In this document: one piece after another, positions 10,400-23,984 of the stretch
Layout: every line of letters begins with the position of its first letter
Numbering within the stretch: position 1 is the stretch's first letter
From: Polytrichum commune
Lineage: Eukaryota > Streptophyta > Polytrichopsida > Polytrichales > Polytrichaceae
DNA length: 64,000 nucleotides
Direction of reading: 5' to 3'
NCBI GenBank assembly: GCA_950295325.1
Contig: OX485806.1
Span: 36,272,001 to 36,336,000 of the forward strand
Program-made: the position numbers and the translations under genes
The notes under the pieces: model-generated
What the model saw: only the letters and a program-made list of their open reading frames with translations
Databases searched by the model: none
Told to the model about the DNA's origin: nothing

Positions 10400-12610
10400 C
10401 AATGTTAATGCACATCGCCAATTCGACGAACCACTCTGGGATTCATCCAAGACACTAAAGTTGCCGCGCAGGTACTCGGTCAAGCTAACATGGTTCTCGA
10501 TCGAGAAGTCTTTGAGCACTAGAGTGGCCAGTACTTTCTTAACGCGCACTTCTATCTGTGCGGTGGCCCCTGGTGCGCACTGCCGCCCCAGCACAGATTT
10601 CTCGCACCACCACTCAACAGTCGGGGTTGTGAGTTCACAAACACAAAGCCTCGCGTTATCAACTGTGCGAGGGAACAAGGTGGCGCTGACCTGTCGGCCT
10701 TCTGTGTCAAAAAACAAAATAGGCTACTTGGCCCCCTTTTACCCGGGGACATGAAATTGCATGTTAAAGCCCCTGTTGATCAACTTATAACTGAGAGCGA
10801 TGTTAATGCAGATCGCTAATTCGACGAACCACTCTGGGATTCTTCCAAGAGTGGCCAATACTTTGTTAACGCGCACTTCTATCTGTGCGGTGGCCCCTGG
10901 TGCGCACTGCCGCCCCAGCACAGATTTCTCGCACCACCACTCAACAGTCGGGGTTGTGAGTTCACAAACACAAAGCCTTGCGTTATCAACTGTGCGAGGG
11001 AACAAGGTGGCGCTGACCTGTCAGCCTTCTGTGTCAAAAAACAAAATAGGCTACTTGGCCCCCTTTTACCCGGGGACATGAAATTGCATGTTAAAGCCCC
11101 TGTTGATCAACTTATAACTGAGAGCGATGTTAATGCAGATCGCCAATTCGACGAACCACTCTGGGATTCATCCAAGACACTAAAGTTGCCGCGCAGGTAC
11201 TCGGTCAAGCTAACATGGTTCTCGATCGAGAAGTCTTTGAGCACTAGAGTGGCCAGTACTTTGTAACCGCGCACTTCTATCTGTGCGGTGGCCCCTGGTG
11301 CGCACTGGCACCCCAGCACAGATTTCTCGCACCACCACTCAACAGTCGGGGTTGTGAGTTCACAAACACAAAGCCTCGCGTTATCAACTGTGCGAGGGAA
11401 CAAGGTGGCGCTGACCTGTCCTCCTTCTGTGTCAAAAAACAAAATAGGCTACTTGGCCCCCTTTTACCCGGGGACAGGAAATTGCATGTTAAAGCCCCTG
11501 TTGATCAACTTATAACTGAGAGCGATGTTAATGCAGATCGCCAATTCGACGAACCACTCTGGGATTCATCCAAGACACTAAAGTTGCCGCGCAGGTACTC
11601 GGTCAAGCTAACATGATTCTCCATCGAGAAGTCTTTGAGCAATAGAGTGGCCAGTACTTTGTAACCGCGCACTTCTATCTGTGCGGTGGCCCCTGGTGCG
11701 CACTGCCACCCCAGCACAGATTTCTCGCACCACCACTCAACAGTCGGGGTTGTGAGTTCACAAACACAAAGCCTCGCGTTATCAACTGTGCGAGGGAACA
11801 AGGTGGCGCTGACCTGTCAGCCTTCTGTGTCAAAAAACAAAATAGGCTACTTGGCCCCCTTTTACCCGGGGACATGAAATTGCATGTTAAAGCCCCTGTT
11901 GATCAACTTATAACTGAGAGCGATGTTAATGCAGATCGCTAATTCGACGAACCACTCTGGGATTCATCCAAGACACTAAAGTTGCCGCGCAGGTACTCGG
12001 TCAAGCTAACATGGTTCTCAATCGAGAAGTCTTTGAGCACTAGAGTGGCCAGTACTTTGTAACCGCGCACTTCTATCTGTGCGGTGGCCCCTGGTGCGCA
12101 CTGGCACCCCAGCACAGATTTCTCGCACCACCACTCAACAGTCGGGGTTGTGAGTTCACAAACACAAAGCCTCGCGTTATCAACTGTGCGAGGGAACAAG
12201 GTGGCGCTGACCTGTCAGCCTTCTGTGTCAAAAAACAAAATAGGCTACTTGGCCCCCTTTTACCCGGGGACATGAAATTGCATGTTAAAGCCCCTGTTGA
12301 TCAACTTATAACTGAGAGCGATGTTAATGCAGATCGCCAATTCGACGAACCACTTTGGGATTCTTCCAAGAGTGGCCAATACTTTGTTAACGCGCACTTC
12401 TATCTGTGCGGTGGCCCCTGGTGCGCACTGCCGCCCCAGCACAAATTTCTCGCACCACCACTCAACAGTCGGGGTTGTGAGTTCACAAACACAAAGCCTC
12501 GCGTTATCAACTGTGCGAGGGAACAAGGTGGCGCTGACCTGTCAGCCTTCTGTGTCAAGAAACAAAATAGTGTACTTTGCCCCCTTTTACCTGGGGACAT
12601 GAAATTGCAT
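10400..12610 (-). repeat. Six-unit tandem array (398/328 bp) carrying a repeated exon
   Basis: The marker TGTTAATGCA/CA recurs at 10,403, 10,801, 11,129, 11,526, 11,924 and 12,322, giving periods of 398, 328, 397, 398 and 398. Two unit types exist: long units, and short ones (second and sixth) lacking about 70 bases. On the minus strand each long unit encodes roughly 100 residues (VDNARLCVCELTTPTVEWW, later VSLTEYLRGNFSVLDESQSG), preceded by an acceptor-like TTTTTTGACACAG. Units at 10,690 and 11,430 keep an open codon where others have TGA. A fragment of the unit is also visible at 10,013-10,050. It looks like recent tandem duplication of one exon of an unrecognised gene. Confidence 0.85.
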
Positions 12611-12619
12611 GGGGAGGGA

Positions 12620-13110
12620 GGACAGACAGAGCTCGAAACTTGGATGAACTTGTCGCCCATCAAGAGGGCTGGCTGACCAGAAACGAAACATTGAAGAAAT
12701 GAGGGAATAAGGCAAGGCAATTACCTCGGAGGATGAAGAGACCGAGGAAGAAGGAGGTAGAGAGGAGTGAGGAAAAGAGAGGGTACACCCACAGAGGAGG
12801 AGGCCGTCGGCAAGAGCGGACGGCTGGGGTGCGGAGGCTCCGTTGAGTGTGAGATTGGCCCCGTTGAGTGTGAGAGTAGCTCCGCTGAGTGTGAGAGTGG
12901 TTCCGGTGGGAAGAATGCGGGGGAGTGGGGGTGTGGGGGAGTGTGGGGGGGGGGGGGGCGGGGAACGTAGGAAGGACCCAATGGCCCGGAGGCCGGAGGG
13001 GAAGGTAACAGCGAGGAAGTGGTCTCCAGAAGAGTAGAAAACACATCTACTCTTCTGCAAAGAGTAGAAGTAGCCCCTGCGAGGGCTGGGGTGGGGTGAA
13101 TCAACCGGTA
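12620..13110 (-). other. GC-rich tract with 21-bp repeats and a G run
   Basis: Directly upstream (minus sense) of the tandem array is a GC-rich block with three to four 21-bp units (GTTGAGTGTGAGA-like, 12,838-12,905) and a G homopolymer near 12,943-12,960. Several frames stay open (for example a Pro/Ser-rich minus frame to 13,060), but composition explains this. It could be the promoter or 5' region of the array gene; I see no TATA box. Confidence 0.4.
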
Positions 13111-15499
13111 CACTGTTGGTTCCTTGGAGGCAAGGGTTTAGGCATCCAAATAGGAACGAGTGTATGTGTTAGTTCACAGGGGACCCCCCAAAATGAAGTA
13201 AAATGAACAAACGAGTAGAGTCGAGTATGGGAGCGTTAGAGCACGAAACAAGATTCGACGGCTAAGTGAGTGGACAGATTCCCCACCTGACAATGCAATG
13301 GAATTAGTCGGGAGCTCATACCTAGGATTGGAATCACCTAACCCCACTCTTTGTGTGTCACCAGAGGTAACTCCTAAGACCCAACTTTATCCAAATGACA
13401 ATAAAGGAAAATTTACAATCGCATCCTACCTAGCATAGGACTTGACAGTCCCACCTCATCACAAGTGACTAGGGGCAGGGATGGGAACAATGAGCCTAAA
13501 CAGGGACAAGTTGCACTACTAGTTAACATACCCATCTGCAATAGTGCTACCAGCCTCGTGGCCCTGGGGAAGCATGTTTTAGCCGTGGGGAACATACAAA
13601 CTTAATAAAAACACACGTTTAAAAGAAATTAGATTACAATTTGAAATTGTATCAACTACTCTAATATACTCAATACTCAACACAATTAGAGGGACTTGTG
13701 TGTTCATTTAATGCGGTAGGAACTTATACGCACTTCCACTAATTTTCATAACTAATTCAAGGAAAATCCGAATTTTGTTGGTGATTCATTATATATTTGC
13801 TAATGCAACACAAATTTCAAGATATAAATATGATCAATAGAAGATGGAGATAAAAAAAAATTGACTAAATAACACCCACATACCTTATTCAAACAGAATC
13901 TGACCCCTCCTCCCTTTTCTTTTTCTTTCCCATCCTAAAGTGGAACCCTCCCCCCCAGAAAGACTTATAGGTGGGGGGGGGATAGCAACCGTCGTGCCTG
14001 GATGCCGCAATATAAGGATAAGGAGGGTTAGACCCTAAAGTATGTGGGTGTTATTCGGTAACTTTCCTCAATTCGACACCTTATGAATGGGTGAGGATCA
14101 AAGAAGAAACATCATATAGACATGTGTTACAAGAGATTGTACTACTTCTTCAAGTTTTGTCAACTACTCCACACTTAATTGTGAACATAATTAAGAGGAC
14201 CTATGTATTCAAACAAGGAATTAACAAACATGCAATTTTGATAACCATAAGTAAATAGAGGAGGTATGATTTTTGCTAGTGCTTCTTTGTAGATTTGCTA
14301 ATACAACTTTTTTCTTTTTTGAGACATGATTGGTAGAAGTTCGAGAACATGGAAATAAATTGGATGACACCCACGTATCTTAGTCAACACCTCCCATTTG
14401 ACAAGAGCCCCAAGTGGCCTGTCATTAGATATCATACTTTTGTGTTGACTATGTCAAAAGGGTCATAAATGACTTACACCAAATGATACTTAGCAACATG
14501 CCTCCTATGAATTATTTAAAGTGAGAGGTGTAATCACGTAGACCCCTTCTTACTTGCAGTGCCAACATTCAATTGGCATGACATGGTTATTTGTATTGAG
14601 TGCCTTATACACTATTTGTCAAGGGCCTAGCTTAGTTGCCTAGAGGCCTAGAAATGTCACGTTTGCTATTTGTCAATATGATGTCCAATATTTTTCAATA
14701 TTAGTTAACTTTTTGACATTTGTCACAACACATTGGGGTACTTGAGATGATATTTAACTTATAAAAATATTGTTTGGGACCATGTTTTCTACTCGTGAAT
14801 TCTACCATGTTTTTTACCATATGATTTCTAGATTCTGAAAACTTAAACTCATGTTAGCTTATATTCATCCCTTTGTAGAATGACATCATGAATGTTGTTG
14901 TAATGTGTGGTGTTGGAACCATGTTGGAAGTGCATGAGAGAGACTTGAATTTAATTCTATCCTCCCATGCTCCCATATGGAGACATGTACAAGACTTGTT
15001 TTGATGGATTCTACCTATACTAATTCAATTAGCCAAATTTCATTATCGCATTTTAGAACATGACGTCTAAAATCGCCAAAATATTAGGTCTCAAACCTTC
15101 TATCTTAGATCATCTTACATCTCAAAAATAAGTTGGGACTTTCAAGAGGTATGAACCAAAAGCCGCAACATGGGTTCAAGGTACTCACTAGACATTATGT
15201 AGGAAACAAGGAAGTCATGTCCGGGGTCAAATGTACATTGGCAATTCTACCTGCAACAAAATTTAGGGTGTACCTCAAATTTATATATGTAAACTCGTCC
15301 ATTATGAAGGAAGCATATTAACTTTTTATTTTGGTCCAACCCAATACTCTTCTTTTGGGTGAGTCAATTTTTGTTTTTAGTGCATTAGAATATTAATTTA
15401 CCTCAGTGGAACATGAATTTGAGAGAATGGCCATCATTGTTGTGAGGACTTGGAATTGGAAACCATGGCTAAGTTTCAAAGAAAATAATTAGTCGATGG
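13111..15499. other. Noncoding tract with an old internal duplication
   Basis: The parts 13,640-13,890 and 14,150-14,400 are diverged copies of each other (CAACTACTC blocks, TTTGCTAAT(G/A)CAAC, then (A/G)ACACCCAC(A/G)TA). The remainder shows no gene. Confidence 0.4.
13862..14061. mobile_element. Small MITE-like inverted repeat element
   Basis: AATAACACCCACATA at 13,868-13,882 is exactly complementary to 14,041-14,055, and similarity continues outward and inward with mismatches. About 200 bp with a CT-rich centre. No reliable duplication seen. Confidence 0.5.
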
Positions 15500-17185
15500 T
15501 GGAATTGAAAGGGGTCGGAACGAGAGGACAAGCATACTTAAGGGAAGGTAGATCCATTTGGACCACACCCTCATATTAAATACTTAATTATACAAGAAGT
15601 ATTTGGACATTGATGTCTCTATTCTTGTTTGTTGATGTCAAAAAAGGTGTTGACATAGTCCAATGTGAAAAGCTTTGGGCATGCCTCCAACGATTTGGTG
15701 AACCACCTCATTTACAACATGTTGTAAAAACCATGTATATTGCAATCTACACAAAAGTTCAAATAAATGGCGACACACATGATGAAGTAATGTTCAACAT
15801 TGGTGTTAAACAAGGATGTCCCCTCTACTATTTGGCTAGTATATTGATGAACTTGAAACATATTTGGATGAGATTGATGGATATTCTCTATGTTTATATA
15901 ACACATTGGTTACCATTCTTTTTTATGTTGATGTTGTTCTTCTACTCTCTAAATTTGGAGCATGCTTACAACAACTTTTTAACAAGCTATATGAAATTTG
16001 CACTTCTTCTAGCCTTGAAGTCAATTAAATTAAGACTAAATCATGATATTTGGCTGCAACCCAACCAAAGGAAATTAAACCATAAGGCATGTTATTTAAA
16101 CAAGGACCCAATTGAGATAACCCATGGATACAAATACCTTGAAAATGATTTTCATTCACATGGCTACATTGAGTCATCTAGTGAAAGGTGAAGAATTTGC
16201 AGGTATGAAGGCCTTGATGGGCACTTTAAGGAAAAGATTAGTAGTTGGAGTCACATGTTGGGAATTCAAATCCCATCTATTCAAGGCTTTGGTGCTTCCA
16301 ACTTTCACATATGGCATTGAAATTTGGGGAGGTGACTTGAGACCCCCTTGTCGGAAGGTTTTTGAGAGGGGCATGAAGATGCATATGATGTCTCACATCA
16401 AAGTACGTTCTTCAACTACCTATCATATTTTGTTGGTTGAATTTGGAGAACTTCCCATAGAATTACACGCTCTCAAGCCCACTATAAGCTTTCAACAACA
16501 TCTCACCCTCCTATGCCCCTCTTGGTTAGTGAGTAAAGTAGCCTCGTTTTCCTGATACCTGACCAAACATGGATTTAACATCTAGCACATATCAACAACC
16601 ATGTGGAAGAAATCATGGGGTCTATCTCATTGGGACACCCAAGACAACCCAACCACATCTTAAAAAACATATGATGATAGCAAGGAGGCCTCTTTGCTAA
16701 GGAGTGGAACTCTTTCCAACTCTCGGGGAAGAAACTAGATTACCTCCTCCACCTCAAGGATTTCTCAAATACGAATATGAATTATACTTTGAATCAACCA
16801 TTGACTCCACCACAATACAATATCAATGTTGCTTACCGCACCTCGAACCATAGATTAGCCATTGAAACTAGCCAATGGTCCACTATCCCTATCTCTAGAT
16901 ATACTGGACTATGCCACTTTTGCTCCTATAATTCATTAAAAATGAGGCACATTTCGTGTTCGAATGTCCCCTATATAAGCCCACTAGAGATAAGTTTCCA
17001 TCATCATTTGAAACTATAGTCCTAGGGAGCCTTAAGTCTTGCTTTTTATTGGACCACCAAGTTGACATTAGCCTCTATCTCACAGAGGCTACTGCACTCC
17101 GCCACTTTAGAGAATTAGGTGATTTGAAACCATCATGATGTACATTCAATCCCATTAGCCTTCTTCGGCTTCTTAGACTTTAAAA
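15500..17185 (+). pseudogene. Decayed LINE (type 2) reverse transcriptase
   Basis: Forward translation shows reverse-transcriptase landmarks in order: GQAYLREGRS (the QAGFR-type motif) near 15,525, FVDVKKGVDIVQCEKLW (palm motif A region, 15,620-15,690), IGVKQGCPL (15,800-15,830), then a ruined YADD region, YKYLEN (about 16,125) and LPTFTYGIEIWGG (about 16,290-16,330), and a C-terminal Cys-rich tail to about 17,150. Frames 15,610-16,191 and 16,124-16,555 overlap out of phase. The catalytic YADD is not preserved, so the element is dead. It is a different family from the zf-RVT LINEs. Confidence 0.8.
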
Positions 17186-17424
17186 ATCAATTTCATCTCA
17201 TTGATTAAATAGATTAGACCAATCTATACGAGAACTTCCGCATGTTAGAGCCCCTAAGTGGCCTTTACTCCTTATTTAAATAAATAAATGATGTAGGTCA
17301 CACAAGAAAATGGAAGAGTGTGAGATGATCATGTAATTTAAATGCCTTACAAATTGATTTATGATCTGTCCAATATGCTTCTATCCATCCGGACTCACAA
17401 CCAATAAGAATTGCATTAGTCCAT

Positions 17425-18441
17425 GGGTGCAAGCATGGTAAAGTGGACCCCAAAAATGCTCTAGTAAATGAAATCCATCATTTTTTTGGCTAAAGGCCTC
17501 GAAGTAGTAGCAAATTGTTGTTTAATTATAAATTTTCCATGATGACCTTTATTGTTGTGTTAAATACTCAAATGGAGAATATCAAGTTGAGATTCTCAAA
17601 ACTTAATATTAAAAGTGATGCTCAAAAGCAATTGGTTGAAATTAGTTTTGGATGTAAATTTCATGACCTTAGATACTTTGAAGTTGATTTGTTTTTCATA
17701 TATTTTGAGCATATATGAAAACTGAGGGCATCATCACAAAACTTTGTAGAAGACTATCAATATTTTATTTTATTTTATTATTTAAAAAAATAGACAATTA
17801 CTTGTTCAATATCATCTACTTGCACACCATTTGCACCTCGGGGCGATCACACCCCCTTACGTTTCATAACCACGTGCGATAAAAGTTTGCTACCCTATTA
17901 TATGCCATAGATAATTTTAAAATTTACGATATTTTTCTACATATACATAACTATTTTTAATATATTTACTATATTTTTTTGAAAATTTTAATCATCTTCA
18001 TTTTTGTAGTAATTGTTTTAGTTCAATTTTGCGTCATTCTAGTTAGAAACGGTATGCTTTATGAAAAACACAAAACATCAAATTTGGTTACCATCTTTTA
18101 GTATGCAATAGATATCATGTATATATACTCATGAAAAAGATTGATAAAATTTGAACATGTTTTGGTGATGCTTTATGTAAAAAGTAGATTTTTTTATCGC
18201 ACATGGTGTTCAACTTGACAATGGAGTGCACCCCCCAGGATTTGCACCATCTTCTAAAATAGTAGACTTTTCTTGAAATTGTTTTTGGTCATCATAAATT
18301 GCTTGGCTTTGTAGATCAATATTTTTTAAATGTTTATGAATTCTTTCTTCACAAAATTCAAAGTTAGTTTATAGTTTTGAATCACTTTCAGTTAAACCTA
18401 CGCAAGGATCAACAGTTGTCCACTTTACCGTGTTTGCACCC
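17425..18441. mobile_element. 1,017-bp TIR element with 4-bp duplication
   Basis: GGGTGCAAGCATGGTAAAGT at 17,425 is matched in inverted orientation at 18,418-18,441 (24-nt TIR, 3 or fewer mismatches). CCAT flanks both ends (17,421-17,424 and 18,442-18,445). The interior is AT-rich with no transposase frame and contains further GCACC-type repeats near 17,823 and 18,219. A non-autonomous DNA transposon of unassigned superfamily. Confidence 0.65.
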
Positions 18442-18445
18442 CCAT

Positions 18446-20643
18446 ATATGATCTAATTATGAATCAAAGGTTGTTGTGGACCCTGAAAAAATAATCTCAA
18501 AGTAATAATGTTTCATATAGTTCCAAAATTTTAGATTTAAGAAATACATTCAACTTTGAAATCTCCTATAAAAATTGTAGGACAAGGACGTGAAACATTA
18601 AGACATATTCTATATAGAGTGTGAAAGGAATTCACCTAAGTGCATTTAGGGGGTTTATATAGAGCTAGAGATGCAATGCTTTTTAAGTGTTCAAATTAAA
18701 CGAAGTGGCAATGAACTCGGCACCATTATGTGTGTAAACTTCATGATAAGATAAAATCCATAATTCTATCATACATCATCATTGTATTATGTTTATCGTA
18801 ACAAGATCACATTTTAATTTTTTTTGACATCTATCGATTATGATCAATTTGTTGAATCTTGGTCACCTTTATGCGAGTTTCATTGAGGCATATTATGTGG
18901 GAGAATTGACGATTACCTTATATCAGCATGATCTTGTTGTAGAGATCGAGTGTTCAAAGGACTACACCAATGGAATGTGTTCCTCTAAAGTGTTTAAGGA
19001 TGGGAACACTTAATTCATATTTAGCTCATGATTGTAGCCTTTTCATATCATCGATGACCAATTGGTCAACTTGAAAGTTTCTGGATTAGAGTCGATTCAA
19101 CAAAAACAAATTATATTTTGTTTGGATTCTAGATAATGCATCATAATTCTAGAAAATGTAATGAAACTGATTTTTTTTTAAAAGACAATTACCAACCACA
19201 TAATCATAACCAACCGTTTGTGGTAGTTATGAGTTTGTAATGTCTCATCAATTAATTCACATGAAGATTTCATAATTATACAAAAATATATTATATATAT
19301 AATATTGAATTCCATCAAATGTGTTAAATAATTTAAAATTAAAGTACCATAAAAGGGACTAAAATATTTAATTATCTTAGAAATTTCAATACAATCAACT
19401 AAGCGTGTCTTGTTATGATATCTTCAACTGCATTCTATTTCTTGATTAAAAATATATCACAATTGTTTTCAAAAACATCAAATATGAACTTAATTATATT
19501 TCATCAAAATAACACCAAAAAATAAATTTACCATACATACACCAAACTTCACAAAAAGTATATTTATATATTCATAGTTCCACATAATGATTTTTCCACT
19601 AACATCATTTGATGTTAGGTATAACCGGTAGAGCTCTTGTCCCAAACTACTTACTACCATCCTAAAGTAAAGTCTTCGACATCCCACGCTTTCATGGATA
19701 TGATTCATGACAACTTACTTCTCAAACTTAAGGTCACTGCTACTTCTAGCCATGAGGTCTTGTAAACCCAAGTGAATGTGTAAACCTTGCCTTAAGGCAT
19801 GGCCCAATAAAGCCTAAGCTTAAATCTCGACTGACCAAAAAACCCTCCAAGTCAACAGGATACACATTGGACGGCTTCTCCTTATGGCTGCAGATCCAAG
19901 TGTCAGCAATTGTAGCGTCTAGTTAGTAGCTAACGTAGGATCCACACTGGGGGAGCTTGTAGCAAATGGTTAACAAACAATTGGGGCGTAGGCTGTGTTG
20001 AATGTTATTGGCAAGATAATGGTTTTTGTTTTTTTGGAACAAAGGAGGTGCAAGGCCACCTTGCTAGTTTTTCCGTCAAGTAGAGAGAAGATCTCATGGT
20101 CAGGAATTGAACCGCCATTCATGCTATTCGGTTATGGGTACCTCTCCACTATCATCTGGTAGTTTAGGATCATCTCAAACCATAGTGGGGCTTTTTACAT
20201 AGCCCCGGCAGTGTTCACCCATGATTTGATGCAAAATTTGATACAAAAGACACCAACCGCTGTCTAAGCCAACATGTAGCCATTGTAGTCTAACCAAGCT
20301 TTAGAAATAGGTGCAAGGCTGCAACAAAATATGCAGATCATCTTGAGTATTTTCACCGATTCTTTGAACACCAAAGGATTGTATACATACAACATGAGAT
20401 TAATATGCCCATGGAAGTGAACAAAAGAAAGTGTTGGCAATCAACATGTAAAGAAATTCTTACCCTTTTATTTTTTTATCTATATGACCAAACGCGGAAT
20501 CATAAAGCCCTCCAAGATTCCAAGTCCATGGCTCCTACTGAAAGGAGGCCATTGCACAGACGGCAAACAATAATAATATGGGTGGGTAACCCTTTTCGGC
20601 GGATGGTTCTAGAGTGGGTGGAAGCGCAGATCTGGGAACGCTC
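18446..20643. other. AT-rich noncoding tract
   Basis: Roughly 2.2 kb with short frames only. I see no domain, RNA gene or clear repeat boundary. Confidence 0.45.
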
Positions 20644-20708
20644 AAGCGGGAACATAGTTTTCAATGGAGTTTCATCTAGGAACTCCATTGGGAACTATGT
20701 TCCCGCTT
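20644..20708. repeat. Hairpin, 28-nt arms with 9-nt loop
   Basis: 20,644-20,671 pairs with 20,681-20,708 at 26 of 28 positions (ends AAGCGGGAACATAGTT and complement). Confidence 0.8.
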
Positions 20709-22468
20709 AAACGCCCATGGAGGCGCTCTCTTTCTCTCTTTGAATAACTTTGAAGGGTGTGATTTCCATACAAGTTGGAAAGTGTGTTGATGGCTACTGG
20801 ATGCGGGTACTAGATCTTGTGGTGCATGATCTTGAAACATGCGTTTAGCAAGAGATGGTTAGCAAGCAGTTTTGAACCAAGGGCATAGCCACTTTTCCTC
20901 CTCATGATTTTTGGAACTCATATGAGTACCTTATTCATTGTAAAAGTGAAGATTGTCATGTGCAGTAAATGGTCATGAAAGTCCCTCAATTATGTTGATT
21001 ATTGTGACTAGAATGGTGATTACAATCGAACACGCGGTCTAATCTCTTTCATGACATATCTTTTCGATGTCCGTTCTTGGAGCCACACCAAACCACATAC
21101 CAACAGACTTTAAAACACCAACATTGGTTTTCCATGGAGAGAGGGGACTATAGCATACAGCACCCCCTCTCATCCATATATCATTAGAAACTTGTTTTGG
21201 ACTTAGGGCTCCTTCACACACAAGACTAGGGACCCATGGCCATTGCTCTTCAAGCTCTCATTGAGGATTGGCGGAAAAGGTGGAACCCGTCCAAGTTCGC
21301 TTCAAACACTATGCTTGACTCACCACTGGAGTAAGTGAATAAACGTCACTCGTACAGTATATAATAAAGGCCAGAGCGCTCCTATAAACAGCCCGGGTGC
21401 CACCGCCGTCAGCTCCAATGAATTACCTTCTAATACGGTTACTTACACTTAATCACATTTAATCACACTTAATGAGTTTGGATGTGTATAAATACTTTTG
21501 AAAATAGAAGGCATTGACTAAAATGCTATAAAATTAACATACTCTAAATAAAATCATTAATTTTGGTTTCATTTTAGAGTCACAGAGACCCTTTCAATGG
21601 TAAGTCACAAAAATCATAACCTTAGTGCTAATGAGGGTTTTGTAACATTTTTGACTTTCAAGTTAATTACATGTTTTATTGATGGTTTCACTTCAAAAAT
21701 GAAATCCAAGTCAGTTGTTTATTTACTAAGTGGAAGTGAACATATATACATATATATATATTGGATTTTGCACTTTGAAGATGAAGTGCACTGAATATGG
21801 GTTATATGGACTAGCGGCCTTCAAGAATGCAAGGACGATTTTATTTTTCGAAGTTGGGCGGAGCGGGTAACAATTTTTAGTCGGCATTTGAAAAAAAAAT
21901 TATTTTGTGGGAGCTGCCCAGAGGTGCCGGATTGCGTGCCCCCGCCCCTATCCACCTCCCTTTTAAAGTTCGTAGGGAGAGGCTTAACGTATGCCATGGG
22001 AGGAAATCTTGGGAAGTTGGAACCTATGAGTTAAGTAGTCCAATCATAATGTTGATCGTGCACTTGAAATTCCCACATACAGTCTAGACTCTATCCTCTC
22101 TAGGTGTTACCTCTAAGGAGTATTAAAATTGGAACACTTATGGCATGTAACACTTACCAGTTAGAGAGGGCAGGTTCAAAGACAACACTTATGATAGTAA
22201 CACTTATGTAGTCAAAATAGAGTCACTAGTAACACTTACACAATATCATCACATATTAATAAAAATTTATTTACACTTACTTAGTGACCATAATAAGAGT
22301 CTATTGTTATTTGATGGGACTCTTCAATACGAGAAAGAGTGATGGATTTCTCTAAAGACAAGAGCTTTGATCTAAGTTCATTACCTTTGCTTTGTGGTTG
22401 TTCTAGAAACATAGATAGGGTTTGCCATTGCTTCCTACCCTTGAGAAAATGAAACATTGGGACTACAC
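20709..22468. other. Noncoding tract
   Basis: No supported gene. A short GC-rich patch lies at 21,370-21,420 and a TA microsatellite near 21,743-21,762. Confidence 0.4.
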
Positions 22469-22471
22469 TAA

Positions 22472-23915
22472 GGGCCAATTTACACTGTGGACCATGAAGT
22501 CGGACCATGGAAGAGGGCCTTTTTCAATGGTCCAACTTCTTTAAAAATTACTTTTGAAAGCCTTGGGCCCCTCACTAGGTGTAAAGCGAATGTGGACCAA
22601 GAAGAATGACCATGCACCAAAAAGTGAATGTGCTGGTTTTTTTTAATACATGCCCGAAAAGGGCAGTTTTGAAGAAAAATTCAAGTTTGACCATTCTCTT
22701 GTCTTCTCTTGGGCTTCACTTGTCTTCACTTCTTGTTAAATGTGTCGAAGATGTGGCTTGCAAATCTTCTCACAAGATTTTTACAAAAGAATGAGCACTT
22801 TAAATTGTACATGTTCAATGTTATTTACATGTGACATGTACCTTGTGTTGTCACTACAGTAAATAAGATATTTAGTGTTTGATTATATTTAATGTTGTTA
22901 CCACCATACCTTGCTCAACACTAATTTTCAATTCTTTGATAATTAGTGTTAGAAGATTTGCTAGAGGATATGTTGGAATTCTCCTTTTATCATTGTTATT
23001 TTATTTTTTCATATCCTTACTAACACTAAATTAAAACATGTAACTTCCACATATTACCATAGTTTGAGTTTACATTTGATGTTACTTACTTTCATGAGGT
23101 TATTGATATTTAGTGTATGCATTCGTATTTAGTGTATCAAACAATAAATATCCTATTTATTGTAGTAGAAAGCTATGAAAATAGAACCACAATCGTTTTC
23201 CCATTGTGGTTATTTTGACCACCATATGGTCTGCAATCGTTAAACGACTACAAATTTTTCTTTTTTGTTTTGCAATTGTACTTTGTAAAATTTTCGGGGC
23301 ATGTAATATACCGTTGGAATTTTATTTTCAAGACCTTTCCAACGATATACTACAAGCCCCTAAATTCCAAACATATCAGTTGGTAGACCAAAAAAACAAA
23401 CCTGCACACAAATTCTTGAATTTTAGATGTCCCACATTGTTTTATGAAACATGTGGGAGCAAGTTTACGGGGTAGGGCATGGAAGAAATGGCATGTCTCA
23501 TGGGCTATGATATGATCTAGGCACATAGAGGGTGGACTTGCTTCTCAAGATTCATTACGTCCTATAGATGTTGAAAAATGTGCCTTGTGAGCCTTACCTA
23601 GTGAGAAGAGCTGTATATAAAAAGCCCCCAAAATTTTTCATTAAAAATATATTATAACGGTATTTCTCTGCCATGGGACCCCGCCTTTTCCTACTAGACC
23701 ACCTCTCTTGCCTCTCTCACCGCAAAACCCATTGGACCATATTAATGCATTTATTAGGCCTTGAAAATTGTATTTTGGGGACCTCAACCTCCATGGTCCC
23801 TCTGCCCATTTTTTCCTTAGTGTAAACCAAAGTGGTCTCGGGATGAGTTCAACAACCAATCAACGCTCTTACAACGCCCTCGTCCGACTTCCTGGTCCAT
23901 AATGTAAACCGGCCC
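22472..23915. mobile_element. PIF/Harbinger-type non-autonomous element with TAA duplication
   Basis: The ends begin GGGCC and are inverted repeats for about 34 nt with five mismatches (left GGGCCAATTTACACTGTGGA, right complement GGGCCGGTTTACATTATGGA). TAA flanks both ends (22,469-22,471; 23,916-23,918). A 3-bp TAA/TTA duplication with GGGCC termini is the classical PIF/Harbinger pattern. No transposase remains inside. A MITE (22,854-23,165) is nested in it, and a deletion derivative lies at 28,129-28,517. Confidence 0.75.
22854..23165. mobile_element. MITE family M1, copy 1 (nested)
   Basis: About 29-nt inverted termini (CTACAGTAAATAAGATATTT left, CTACAATAAATAGGATATTT as right complement). 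It contains the sequence TACCATAG at 23,055-23,062, the exact position where copy 2 (56,029-57,865) is split by another transposon, so this copy serves as an empty-site control. Confidence 0.75.
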
Positions 23916-23984
23916 TAAATATGATATTAAGTGTCACCAATTCTAATTGTCTTGCTCAATACTAATTGTAAACCGCAGTGTAGT

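Noticed and set aside
12587-13113. Overlapping 120-160-codon frames on the minus strand
   Set aside because: GC-rich repetitive composition keeps all frames open; no frame is preferred.
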